The notes under the pieces were generated by a model, which was not told where the DNA came from, made no database searches, and saw nothing but the letters and a program-made list of their open reading frames with translations. Positions 46,033-56,803 of a stretch of 64,000 nt of DNA are shown here, one piece after another. This DNA is from Embiotoca jacksoni (lineage: Eukaryota; Chordata; Actinopteri; Embiotocidae), in assembly GCA_022577435.1 (NCBI GenBank), contig JAKOON010000039.1, forward strand, positions 1,584,501 to 1,648,500. Direction: 5' to 3'. The translations under genes were made by a program, and so were the position numbers. Position 1 is the stretch's first letter. Every line of letters starts with the position of its first letter.

Positions 46033-47110
46033 CAGCGCAAAACACTTGTAAAGGCAGAAAGGGAGAGAAGAGAGGGAAACGTGGAAGAGGTTATTGTGAA
46101 AGGGAAAAAAAGGCTGGGTGGAGCGACAATACAGCATTTTGTTCTGGCCAAGGACATGCCCAGATGTGTTTCTGCACACTGCCCCATTTAAAATAGGAAA
46201 AGCAACAATATTCAGAAACAGGGAGAGTTTTATTATTTTGGGCAATTATTCCCTCTTTAATTGGAGGACACAGAAACAGGACACCCAAATTTCCCATTTC
46301 CTCTCCATACATTATTTGTAACACCTTTGTACTTGCGGACACACTTCGCAACCCCCATGCAAACAACTGGGGAGATGTTTAGCTTTCCTTTTTAGTATGC
46401 CATAATGCAGTTCATATCTACAATTATATTCCAAGGTAAATTAACATCAAGCCTCGATTCTAACAAACCAATGTGGACGACATATTTGTGGGATGTTTTG
46501 ACCCCCTGGGTGACGTCTGCTTCTCAGCAGCAGTTGAACTTTATTTTATGTCGTTAATGGGGTTGTGAGATGGAAGTACATGACCTAGGAGCTCTATATT
46601 TTGGGCTAGTCAGTCTAAAAAGACCACTCTTGGCTGTGCTACTGCGTCTGTAAACATTACTGGAGAACAATTGATACGGGAGTGCTAATAAAAAGTCACA
46701 TTAAGCAAAACAAAACCTCTTTTCTTCCCTCGAACACTTCCATCCTCTTATTCCAAATAATCAATAACTTAACCAGCCATCTTGCTTGAATAAACTTTAT
46801 TAGAATTGTCGCTGGATGAAATGAGGCTTGTTGCTTGTTGTGCTTCTGTCTGACAGTAAACCTCGCCTGAGTGTTCCGTCAGTTAAACTGTATTGACAAC
46901 ATAATTCAATTTCGTATGAAAAATATGATCATATCAGTGGCAATGTCTGTATCTGACATTTTCCCCGGCTCCAAACGCCGCTCAAGAGTGACAGACACCC
47001 GCAATCCCAGCGCGAGTGCTCCTTGACTCCGCCAGTCACTTCAGATGAAGGTGACATGTAACATTTAACCCCTTCTCTCTTGATTTAAGGATTAAATCCG
47101 TAGATCCCCC
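46031..47110. other. Non-coding unique sequence
   Basis: No gene. AT-leaning unique DNA. From about 46960 to 47100 there is a block with CAAACGCCGCTCAAG, GAGTGACAGACACCC and GATGAAGGTGACATG that has a mild regulatory texture. Nothing else is structured. Confidence 0.55.
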
Positions 47111-47126
47111 CCACACACACACACCC

Positions 47127-47174
<48 letters not shown>
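47111..47174. repeat. (CA)n microsatellite
   Basis: CA units with CCCAC interruptions on the left, then a pure array of about 18 units. Confidence 0.95.
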
Positions 47175-47177
<3 letters not shown>

Positions 47178-47194
47178 CCCACCGCCAGCAGCAC

Positions 47195-47296
47195 TTTTTC
47201 ATGGAGTGACTTTGGCCGCCATCTGCCCCGGGCTCTTGAAAATGCTGAGCGTTAACCCCCGCCCCTGGCACATGATCAATAAAGCTTGGGAGAGGC
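47195..47296. promoter_or_regulatory. Candidate regulatory element between CA arrays
   Basis: Unique island of about 100 bp between two long CA repeats: CATGGAGTGACTTTGGCCGCC, GAAAATGCTGAGCGTTAACC and CACATGATCAATAAAGC. Persistence of unique CpG-containing sequence between expanding microsatellites suggests, but does not prove, constraint. Confidence 0.25.
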
Positions 47297-47323
47297 GCGC
47301 ACGCACACACACGCACACACACA

Positions 47324-47401
<78 letters not shown>
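47297..47401. repeat. Long (CA)n microsatellite
   Basis: About 105 bp of CA with early CGCA and one CATA interruption, including a pure AC run of about 70 bp from 47331 to the end. Long Thr-His and Cys-Val frames here on both strands are artefacts. Confidence 0.97.
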
Positions 47402-47402
<1 letters not shown>

Positions 47403-47480
47403 GAAGGAGTCATGCCTTCCATCATTGAAACTATTAACACCATGCCAAGATCGATCACTCACCCTTGGCTCTCTTCCTCT

Positions 47481-47531
47481 GCACCCCCACCCCGCCCACC
47501 ACCCCCACCACCCCCACCCCCCACCTCCCCT
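47481..47531. repeat. C-rich CCCACC-type repeat
   Basis: CCCCCACC and CCACC units on the plus strand. The minus strand is a GGGTGG array with possible quadruplex potential. Confidence 0.9.
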
Positions 47532-48369
47532 GCCCATCAACAGTATGTGATGTCTGTGCGCAAGTGTGGAAGCACCACTTGCGTGCACGCTTATGATCAT
47601 GCGTGCATACTTGCAGCGTGTTTGCGCTCTGCGCCTCCTGCTCTCCTTCCCTTTATTTCATCTCACTTGACAGCTGACATCACCACCTATAAGCAGAAAA
47701 CACCGACAGCTGTGTGACTGAGCCAAGCAGTTGATGAAATGCGTGATAAAAAAAAAAAAAAAGAAAAAAGAAAAGAAAAGTGCAGCAGCCGGAGTAAAAA
47801 AATGTCCCCCGTATCTGAATCGTTGACCTTTTGCAGAGAGGAGGAGATTTTCTGCAGCACTCTGATGGCATGAATTCAACTGCAGGTTTCACAGTGTAGT
47901 GCTCAGCAGCTATCTCCTCCCCACCGGTGCCATTAATAATGGGAGGCAATCTGCCTCGCTGAGACGTGGGAAATGTAGTCATCTGTAGCACAGTGGTGCG
48001 ACCGGCTAAATGCTGCTAATTGATATGGACAGCAGGAGCCTCTCAGTGTGTGGGATTTAGAAGGCGGCGGGGCGGAGAGAGCCCGACTTGTTTTCGGGCT
48101 GTGACGAGCCCCGTGGATTTGGGACACACGTTTTCTTTCTTTCGCTGTTTTACGCATTCCTTTTTTTTTTCTTCTTCTTCTTCTCGCACAGACATCTTTG
48201 CAAATGTATTCAGAGTTAAGAGACACATCTGTATTCGACCAAGCCTATCTATTTTTACCCCCCCCCACGCCCCCGCCCCGTCCAATGATTGATGTATCCT
48301 TTCAGCGTGTACACCCTTGCTATCCACAGGGATGAATAAACCACAGATGAGCAGCAATCTGCAGGGAGT

Positions 48370-48370
<1 letters not shown>
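47532..48370. other. Non-coding sequence with one regulatory-looking block
   Basis: No gene. Contents: A-rich interrupted tract 47748-47780, block 47860-48030 (listed), T/CTT-rich tract about 48160-48184 and C-rich tract 48258-48282. Confidence 0.55.
47860..48030. promoter_or_regulatory. Candidate conserved regulatory element with hairpin
   Basis: GTGCCATTAATAATGGG is a near-palindrome of homeodomain-type cores. It is followed by a perfect GAGGCA/TGCCTC 6-bp stem with 3-nt loop at 47943-47957. ATGCTGCTAATTGATATGG lies at 48010. The block is unique and non-coding; constraint is inferred. Confidence 0.33.

Positions 48371-48420
<50 letters not shown>
48371..48420. repeat. (AC)n microsatellite
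   Basis: About 25 AC units after CGCACAT; a smaller AC array follows at 48448-48461. Confidence 0.97.
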
Positions 48421-48421
<1 letters not shown>

Positions 48422-48651
48422 CACAAGCACTTACAGTAGAAATGTCCACACACACACACCGAGGTAGAAATGCATATGGAGCAATGCCTACATCCAATAT
48501 AGAGACATACGCGAGGACAAATGCAAAGAGGGATGCGGGACACATGCTGGAACACACACATCATGCTCTCAAGCACGGACTGTACCTCTTAGTCCTTCCT
48601 ATCATTCACTCTGTTGCATCTGTCATGGATGCTGACTTGTTCGGCAGCTTT

Positions 48652-48658
48652 GTATGTG

Positions 48659-48724
<66 letters not shown>
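48652..48724. repeat. (GT)n/(GC)n microsatellite
   Basis: About 30 GT units with one GC interruption, ending in GCGCGCGCGC. It is opposite in strand sense to the AC array at 48371-48420. Confidence 0.97.
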
Positions 48725-49854
48725 CTTTCGCGGGGCCTCCACTCAGCTTTCATCTCCTCGCCCCGTGACTCGGCACAAGACAGCCCCACGTCTACTCGTC
48801 CGACATGCTTTGCGAGACGCAACAGATACGAGCGAGACAACCATGACCGGCGAGATGCATGTCTCTTCAAAGAGTTGTCTCTCCGGCGCGCCTCGACAAG
48901 CTAATAGGGCCGGTCGGTGAGTGATGGAGGGCCATCCGTGGCCATTATGAGCCCAGAATGAGTTATGGCGTTGATGTGCCCCCTCTGTTGTAGGGTAAAG
49001 ACACAAACAGGAAAAAAATAAATGCACGGCAGCAAAAGATACAGGGTCGCCTGCCTTATGGACTGACATAAGGTCTCAGTCGGTTTCAGTCTCAATGACA
49101 GACCTAATTGTGATCCCTCCTGCTCACGGACAGGCAATTTATAGGATGTTCACCTTGGGGGACTATTTATATATGAACAAGCACCAGAGAATAGGCTACT
49201 TACACCAGGGGGCAATGCAGCAAGATTGACTTGGCTTTTCAGGGGGTGTTTTGGAGAGCCACTAGTGCCCTCTTGTGTCCAGAAATCAATCCCGCAGCTT
49301 GAGGAACACTCCTACAAAATAAAAAAAATAAAAAAAAAAAACATATTTATTTTGGGGTTTTACTCAAGAGAGGCGGGCAAATGAAGTGTACCCTTAAGAG
49401 TAAGCTTTTGAGTGAATCCGTAAAGTCTGAGATAGATGGGGCAGTCCGTTGACGCGAGGGAGTCGGTCTGCAAATCTGCGCAAAGTCTTGCGAAGCGCCC
49501 CTCAGATTCCCAGAAAGTGTGTGACATCACCGCTGCTCAGAGTAAGCTTTCACACGAGGAGGAGGCGGACGTGGCTTGAGCTGGGTGAAAAGGGAAATTA
49601 CGCCAGGCCCGCTCGCGAATTGACGGGCACAAATCACACCCGCAGACCTCAGCCTCGTGTCACCCTCCTCCCCGTCGTGGATATACCTTCACCGTCCGTG
49701 TTTTCCGACAACTTCTGACAATGATGACGGAACCACGGTGTTTGCGTCACACATTCACTGCTTTTTAGCAGTTCCCTTGAAAGAAGTGCCCGGCTTGAAT
49801 CAAAGGCGGATGTCTGGAGTAATAACAAGAAAATACTGTCAGATTCCACGGATC

Positions 49855-49878
49855 TTTTTTTTTTTTTTTTTTTTTTTT
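49855..49878. repeat. poly(T) run, 24 nt
   Basis: Twenty-four consecutive T residues. Confidence 0.95.
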
Positions 49879-50884
49879 GAAGGAAAAGCAATTATTTCAG
49901 CCCACAGTGATAATTGGCAGATTTAATTTGCCAGTTTGGGGGAAAGTACAGTTTTGCAAGTTCAATAGCTTGTCGAGATGTATTTATGGTGGGTTTTACT
50001 GCACCTAATAACGACATTCCTATTTACTATCATGCAGATTCAGGAACAAAGGCCGCACCTCTTTCTAATGTTATTTTCAGGGACAATTTAACTGTCTCTA
50101 ACCTTGAGTTCGCCTCCATTTTTAGCTTGTTACTGCAGCTTCAAATCGAGATATTTCATTTCTATTTGATGTGTTTTTTTTTTTTTTTAAAGGAAAGATT
50201 GGGATTTTAATGAAGAAAAAAAACACATCTTTGTCCATGCTAATGTGAGATGTGTTTTTAAAATTACTAATGACACGGCTGCTGCTTGCACATGGCACAG
50301 CAGCCCAAAGTCATTTGAGTGTGGTCCAGACTTTGAATCCAATTTAATCCGTCACAACTAGGTTGGACCGATGCTTTGATTTCATGCAAAGAAGAGCACC
50401 GAATCCAGTTTGACGCGAGCAATTGGTTGCAAAGTGTCACCTTCGGGTAATCCCTCTTCGCTCCAAACCACAAACCCCTTTAAACTGCGTCGTAACTGCA
50501 GCTGAGCGAGACTGGTTGGCAGGTACGTGGAGGTTACACCACAGTGGAAGTCCCAATAACTTGCAGTCTTGTAAAAATCCAAGGTTCATGCAACATAAAT
50601 CAATTATGTATTTATTTGGGACACCATTTGCACGGTGTACGACCCCGGAGACCCACCTCTAAGTTTGGGCACTCGACTCAATGACGTGGTCATTCCACAT
50701 TAAAAAAAAAAAAGAAAAGAAAATGGATGGAGAGGTTGCAGAACAATCAAAGAACACCAACAACTGTTCTTATTTGAATACTACAACATATACAGTTGCC
50801 TAGCAGGAGTTTACTGTGGTTTAATTCCTCAATATATTCATAATAATGCTGTAAAACATGAAACTGCTAAAACGAGAAACGCAA

Positions 50885-51185
50885 ACGCATCCCACATCCC
50901 AGGCAATTATGAAGATATTTGTCGCTCCCGCTCCACACGGTAATACCCAGAGTCAAACCGCAGCCCGTGTTGCTGTTGACAGCCGAAGACTTCATCGCAG
51001 CGTAATTAGCTTTGAGGTGGTGGCTGAAAGTAAACAGATAAACTAATACAAAGATACACAGCGGCTATAAAGAGCTCCTCTCTGACTGATCGGGTACCGT
51101 GGCGGCGGAAACGCTGGTGACTCCGGTGCTCTCCTCAAAACAGAGGTTGTGCATTATGTTTTGCTTGCTGGGTAATTAGGTGGCA
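50885..51185. promoter_or_regulatory. Candidate conserved regulatory element
   Basis: Among the strongest element-like blocks: GGCAATTATGAAGATATTTG, CACGGTAATACCC, GCAGCGTAATTAGCTTTGAGG, GAAAGTAAACAGATAAACTAA (forkhead-type GTAAACA at 51030-51036 and a second AAAC core), GCTATAAAGAGC and GGGTAATTAGG. Several TAATTA cores and intact CpGs occur in 300 bp. No coding frame is convincing. Confidence 0.37.
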
Positions 51186-51244
51186 GACTTGTTTTTTTTT
51201 TTGTGTTCGAAGTGCGCACGCCTGTCTCCAATGTGGATAGCCTT

Positions 51245-51305
51245 GTTTGTGTGTGTGTGTGTTTGTGCATGTCTTAATCTCCATGCATCTGTCAACTTTG
51301 CATGT

Positions 51306-51357
<52 letters not shown>
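51245..51357. repeat. (GT)n microsatellites
   Basis: A short GT array at about 51247-51262 and a pure array of about 24 TG units at 51309-51357, ending in ACACAC, with unique DNA between. Confidence 0.95.
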
Positions 51358-51359
<2 letters not shown>

Positions 51360-53037
51360 ACACGGTGTTTTGGGCAAATCACCTTCATTATAAATGTGTC
51401 TCATTACGGTAATGAGACGATTTCATTATCACTTAAACGACCTTGTCTCTGGCGCTCAACAAGGCCGGTTGTTACAAACCCGGTGGGCATCTTGAGCTGA
51501 ATCGCAGCAGGGGTCCGGGCGGGAAGGCGGCTCGGCAGGTGCTGCCAGCTGTTACTTCTGCTGCGGAAGTCAAATTGAAATGCACGACAGCATGTACGCG
51601 TGAAGTTTGACTGCTGATGACATGAATATTTCATAGAGTGGAATCTTAAACTAAACATATACAAACACGTGTTTTGGATGTTAAAAGTCCTCTCCGCGTT
51701 AGATTGAATCCGTAAACTGTGTATAAAAAAAAGAAAAATGGATGTAGCCGCCGTTCCTGAAGAGCAGTTTTGAATCTCAGCTCCGGTCGGCTCCGGCCAT
51801 CGCCATTTTGGCAGCACCTGACACCACCTTCTTCCCGGCTCATCCAAAAACATGTTGACAAATAAAGTTGAGCGTGAGGGACCTCGGGGATGGACTCATT
51901 TCTGCAGACCAGCCTCGAGAGGTCAGTTTTTGGCTCTTCTGCGTTGGCTTCGCTTTTCACCCCTGGAGGTTGACAGTTAGTTTAATCCATAGTGTCTGTT
52001 GTGTAACTTCAAAACGGATGTTTTGATTTCCGTGTTGATGTAAGTCCCTGTTAATTACTACAGACAAAAAAAAAAATCTGGCAGAGTAAGCGAACCCTGA
52101 CAGCTACGGCACAGACACCTAGTACCAACAGACACATGCAAAATCCCAGTTTAACTCACTGCACGCTACAGCATTGCTGCTCAGGTTTTTAATGTGACAT
52201 ATTTCCGTACTTTAAGGATGACAAACATTGCTTTTGCCTTCGATGTATAACTCTTGGTCCACTTGATGGTTTTCTCAAAAATACAGCTCAGCGCAGGGAG
52301 GTCATGACTTTGAGTTTTCAAAAGAGATTTCATGGGTTTCTTTCCTTCAATCTCAGGAGGTCATTTTTTATTCTAAAGCCTGAGAGAGCCGAATAAACCA
52401 CCTCAATTCAGACACGCTGTGTATATACAGTATGGACGAGTGTGCCATGACTCCCACTTTCTCTTTCCTGAGCTCTACCTGGCTGCCAGTAAGATCTCCT
52501 CTCATCCTTGCTAAGCACTCAATCTGTTTGGGGAGTGACCTTTCGTTGTTGGAGAGCTTATCGGCTGCTTTTAAAGCACCCTGCACCCCTGAACTAATCC
52601 TGGGAGCCAAACACTGCCGCCCTAATCCCCACTCCCCGAGGTCCTCATTCGCTATTTGTTTTTTTCCTTTAATTGTCTTCAAGGCTCATGCAGGTTAGTT
52701 TCCATGTGCGAGTCTTTTGTATATGAATGCATTTACTGATCTGTGGGTGCACGCTGGCTTTATCAACTCATTCCTGTATATCCGTTTCTGGGGCCAATAA
52801 AAGCTTGGTCTCGGCCAACCTGAGTGGGCTGTGTGCATGTCCATCTCTGTCTGTGTATGTGTGTGTGTGTGTAGGCGTCTTGATGTGTTTGACCGGCATG
52901 GTCGGACAGGGACTGGCGACCACGCAGCCATCAGGGTGCATTTAGGAGGATTGCCGCTGTGTAGGAAGGGATCAGGACCATAGTCAGAACCAAAGCTGCA
53001 CAGGCACAAGCCCAGAATCAGCATTCAGCAGGTTAGT
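51358..53037. other. Non-coding unique sequence
   Basis: No gene. An A run lies near 52066-52077 and a short GT repeat near 52856-52873. Moderately CpG-rich sequence at 51440-51560 and unique DNA otherwise. The frame at 52432-52698 has no domain signature. Confidence 0.55.
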
Positions 53038-53080
<43 letters not shown>

Positions 53081-53087
53081 GTGTGTG
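53038..53087. repeat. (GT)n-(AT)n-(GT)n microsatellite
   Basis: About sixteen GT units, five AT units, then four GT units. Confidence 0.95.
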
Positions 53088-53178
53088 CCCCAAACCCAAG
53101 GGTAACAGATCCTGGTCACAGTCTGTGGATGAAAGTAATTGCCAGTGGAGGGCAACCTGCAGCTGAGGCCCAGAGAAG

Positions 53179-53199
53179 GTGTGTGTGCGTGTGTGTGTG

Positions 53200-53287
<88 letters not shown>

Positions 53288-53290
53288 CGT
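53179..53290. repeat. Long (GT)n microsatellite
   Basis: About 112 bp of GT with isolated GC interruptions near both ends, including a pure run of roughly 75 bp. Reading frames through it are artefacts. Confidence 0.97.
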
Positions 53291-53389
53291 CTATGCGCCA
53301 GAAATTCGGGGCTTCTGCTTTTGTCCAATGAGCTTACACTCCGTAAACACCGTGCATTTCTGCTTAAACGAAAGCACAAACATGCAGTG

Positions 53390-53515
53390 CTTGAATCAGA
53401 ATATTCACCTGCGTATAATGTCTTATTACTGCGCAGCCGATAATTACCACACATGCGTTGAGTTATTTTTAGGATTGATTTCGACTGCTCCCCTTTTACG
53501 AAGATAAGATGACGC
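53390..53515. promoter_or_regulatory. Candidate regulatory element
   Basis: Unique DNA with ATCAGAATATTCACCTGCG, GTATAATGTCTTATTACTGCG, GCCGATAATTACCAC and GAGTTATTTTTAGGATTG. AT cores and CpG alternate without repeats. Inferred. Confidence 0.3.
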
Positions 53516-53804
53516 TGCGGGATAAGACTTGGTTCCAACATAGTTGGTAAATACCATCAGAGTAAAATCCTGACATTGGAGGCAGCAGATAGTCTGTCTG
53601 ACTGGGTCAGAGAGGGCGTGGACAGGTCAGCTCAGTGTAAACAAGTTTTCACGGACAACTTCGCCCTGAAGTAAACCCACCTGAAATCTCTTTACTTGTC
53701 GTTTGAAGCCTGAAGTCCAGTTTTATTCAAATTTTACCAAATTTTTGGGCAAAAATCGGAGTCAGGGGACATTTACATCTTGAAGGACGTTAAATTCTCC
53801 CAAA

Positions 53805-53873
53805 CTGTGAGACATATTGAAAAAAAATTCCCCTCGGGGATTAATAAAGTAAATACCTACCTACCTACCTACC
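53805..53873 (+). mobile_element. 3' end of a non-LTR retrotransposon with tetranucleotide tail
   Basis: AATTCCCCTCGGGGATTAATAAAGT followed by ACCTACCTACC repeats matches the very common teleost LINE-type 3' terminus ('tttccccttcggggatcaataaagt' plus a CTAT or CTAC microsatellite). The CCCC/GGGG arms form a small stem, as in LINE tail hairpins. Only the terminal ~70 bp is recognisable. The clade is not determined. Confidence 0.65.
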
Positions 53874-54501
53874 ATATTGCTCTAAATTGCCATAAAAGCA
53901 TAAATAATATTATAAAATGTATGACACCTATTAAAATGAACAAAAAGTATGAAAAATCTTTCAAATAAATATAGATTGCCGTCTATACAACCATATAACT
54001 GTGAATATATATTCTGACATTTTTAAAATGTTGATGTTAAGTGTGCAGCTCCTTTTGCTGTTGTTCACAGAAAACAGCAGGTGCTATGTAGGGTAAGCAA
54101 AATATGATTAATGACAGGTTGTCACTTTACCACCACTTTTAATTGCCTTCAGTTTAGAAATGTGATGAATGTAAAGTCATTTTTTGAGATAAAAAAAAAA
54201 CAATGCTGCTTTTAGTCCACAAAGCAGTTATATTTATACAGTACTGTCCCCCCCCCCTTCTGCAGAACAGTATTTGAATAAGAAAATGATGGACACACGC
54301 ACAGAGTCACTCCAGTACAAACACTGCAGCATAAGTGGACTCGAGAAACACGCAATTAACTGAGCATTTTCCACCTGCTGGAACCCATTATATACTTTCA
54401 CTTAATCGCGTCACATATCAGGTACACCTGCTCTGTATATCAAACTGTCAGACCTCAATCAGAGTTTCAACAGAAGCCCTTTGGTTCTTAGTCACACCTT
54501 C

Positions 54502-54539
54502 TATATATATATATATTGATATATATATATATGTATACA
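54502..54539. repeat. (AT)n repeat
   Basis: Two AT arrays separated by TTGAT, followed by GTATAC. Confidence 0.9.
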
Positions 54540-55183
54540 ATAAAAAATATTTGCACTTACATGCTCCTAAATGTAGAATATCTTTACTTTGGTGATCCTT
54601 AATTAACTGGGTGCATTTTCACTGTTCATTAGTGAGTGAAAACACCTGTGTCCTGAGACTGCCGATCACTAAAAGTGTAAAACACCTGTGCCGCAGACAC
54701 TAAAGCTGTGATTCAAGTGTAGTTACATCAAATCACCAGCAGAGGGACACATAAGATAACAAATGACAACACACGTCTCCCTCCAGCCTGCAGTGGTTTG
54801 TTGAAATTGAACTTGTTTGTGGGAAACAGTGGAAATAACATTTGCTCCCTCTGATCATTTACAAAATGGGGGGGGATATGCAGCTGTTAATTTGTGCTGA
54901 CAAATTACACTCTTCTTATTTTACCCTCTGAGCTTTGAAGGTATTAAAAGCCATAAATGTCATGTTCGATCAACAACTTAGACTTGCAAATATATGCAAA
55001 GCCTTAATACTGTGTATGTATTTGTAAATGTATGCGCGTGCGTCAGCTATGAATACAACACTGCAGCTCACTTCTGTCTGCCGCTGAGACCACTGAACCA
55101 AAATGGCCACCAATTACACAGTGACCCAAACGGTCTGCATGTTTCCTCGTACAAAATATAGGCTAGTCGTCAGGACAGGAGCA

Positions 55184-55216
55184 GAGAGAGAGAGAGAGAG
55201 AGGGGGGCGGGGGGGC
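55184..55216. repeat. (GA)n and G-rich tract
   Basis: About ten GA units pass into GGGGGGCGGGGGGG. Confidence 0.9.
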
Positions 55217-55890
55217 GTGCTGAGTGACGGCCACCGCGAGCGAAATAAAAACAGAAATCAGAGAGCAATAGACCGAGGGACCATGTGGCAGAGCGCCCCG
55301 AGGCCCTTCCGATCTCTCTCAAAGCGACTTCATCAGTGAAACAAGCTGTCCTCTTTCACCAGCATTTACGTCAGCCGCGCTCCCGGGGTCAGGACGGGCG
55401 CGCGGACTCGGCTGGGTCACCTGGAAGCGGCTCCCGCCGTTCGCCGGCCGGTATGGGACGACGAAGAGTCACGGGGACAAAAGCAGAGGTGGCTTTCCCC
55501 AGCTTCCTGGCTACAATGGCGGCGCCCTCTTTTGTGGCGGAAACACAAAAGCCGCGTTGGGTTTTAATTAAGATTCGCCCCGGGTGAACAATAAACAGGA
55601 TATTGTCCAGGTAGTCACCCTTTTGTATCGGTTCGCAGGATTCGCCGGGGTGTCTTGCGCGAGGACGACCGGAGCGGTGTCGGATGAACAGCTCCGGAGA
55701 GCAAACAGGTGTTCGCGAGGATGGAAAAGTACAAGGTTATCGGCGTCCGTCACAATTGCACTCATGACTCACTCGGCGCAGGTAAAGGAGGCATGATGCT
55801 GAGGGGAAGGGCACCGCATGACAAACGAGATCGGATTACTAATAAGATCTTGGCTCAATGGCGGATCAATGGGGTTTCGGACGGCACGAG
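55217..55890. promoter_or_regulatory. CpG island, best promoter candidate
   Basis: CpG density is the highest of the window (GTCAGCCGCGCTCCCGG, GGGCGCGCGGACTCGG, CGTTCGCCGGCCGG, CGCGAGGACGACCGGAG). ACAATGGCGGCGCCC (55513-55527) resembles a YY1-type ATGGCGGC promoter motif. CAG-GTAAAG at 55779-55787 is a good donor-like site. No TATA box or recognisable first coding exon is found. Frames here encode no known domain, so any transcript would begin with a non-coding exon. Confidence 0.4.
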
Positions 55891-56050
55891 ATGAGTTAGC
55901 TCGTCTTCTCAAGGACAGAAGGCGTTCACGCGTTGAGTATTTTTTTTTTTTTTTATGCGGAGGGTTTATGTTTGAGCGGGTCTAATGGTGGCATGTTGGG
56001 GTTTGCTGGCATTGATCAAAGGTTACAATTAATCAGACTCGTATTGCTTT

Positions 56051-56076
56051 AAAAAAAAAAAAAAAAAAAAAAAAAA
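56051..56076. repeat. poly(A) run, 26 nt
   Basis: Twenty-six consecutive A residues. Confidence 0.95.
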
Positions 56077-56780
56077 CACCAGGTTCTGAGACATTTTCCG
56101 CATTTGCATCTTCACACGTGAGGAAGTAATTTGCACCCTGCTGCTTTAATGCCGAAGCTAATTTCTCCCGCAAGTAAACCGTGATGCGCTGTAATAGCGG
56201 CAGGTCTTTCATTCCGCCGCATTTCCCATGTGCCCTCGCGTGACACGGCACGGGCGTGCCCCATTAAGCCCCGTTGTAAGGTGTTGGAGTCCCGTGTGGC
56301 CAACTTTTGCCTCAGTGTGTGCGTGTGAGAGACCGAACGTGTTATTGCAGTGGACCAAAGCGTTCCAAATCTCATTGTTTTTGGTGAATTTCACAAAGGG
56401 GATTGTCTCGACCGAGTCTTTCGGGCCACAGGAGTGACGTTGTCGGGGGAGCGGAGCTTCGCTTTCGTTGTTTTTTTGTAACGCCGCGGCACGTTCCACT
56501 TTTAGCTCGCACATAAAAAAAAAAAAACACAATGCCACGCTCGTGCTTTCCCGTCCTTTCCTGTCAGAGCTCATACAATACGCTGACGTCACACACTTGA
56601 AATGTGTTGACCCGAGGGGAGCGGGGTCGAATCCGACGCCCGCCGCGTTCCCCGGTCCTGCTGTGCCTTTGCATCCGGCCGCCGTGTGCTCACCTTTCGC
56701 CCTCTTGTCACTAACGGTGTAAAAGTCATATTGAAAACCAAGACACACACACTCACGGTGAAAATAACAAAGCCCTGCCC

Positions 56781-56803
56781 GAATGAATGAATGAATGAAT
56801 GAA
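56781..56803. repeat. (GAAT)n tetranucleotide repeat
   Basis: About 5.5 GAAT/AATG units. Confidence 0.9.

Larger units (their letters stand above)
48725..51244. other. Non-coding sequence, locally CpG-rich
   Basis: CpG is frequent at 48725-48900 and 49450-49720 without a supported exon. A GTGAGT donor-like site at 48917 follows GGTCG. Contents also include an A-rich tract 49317-49340, poly(T) 49855-49878, T run near 50167-50179, A run near 50701-50712, and the block at 50885-51185. Confidence 0.55.
53291..55183. other. Non-coding sequence with LINE tail
   Basis: No gene. Contents: regulatory-looking block 53390-53515, retrotransposon-type 3' end 53805-53873, an AT-rich stretch to about 54050, a short C run near 54248-54257, an AT array 54502-54539 and a G run near 54869-54876. 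Confidence 0.55.

Noticed and set aside
47199..47717. Open frames of over 100 codons on both strands
   Set aside because: They are translations of the CA array (Thr-His or Cys-Val repeats) extended by chance; no domain on either side.
48043..48576. Minus-strand frame of 177 codons
   Set aside because: Built on an AC array and GAA/A-rich tracts; composition is not protein-like and no family is recognisable.
53036..53541. Open frames of 122-141 codons on both strands
   Set aside because: They result from the GT array, which lacks stop codons in its frames.
55721..55787. ATG followed by EKYKVIG, resembling the start of some protein kinases, with a donor after it
   Set aside because: The next residues do not form a glycine-rich loop, so the resemblance is limited to a few residues. 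Kept only as part of the CpG island.
56620..56645. GGGTCGAATCC string resembling a tRNA B box
   Set aside because: Flanking bases do not form a T stem and no A box or acceptor stem is found at the right distance.
56209..56748. Longest open frame, 179 codons on the minus strand
   Set aside because: No domain or signal, crosses an A/T run, lies in CpG-rich DNA where stops are rarer, and has no splice context.
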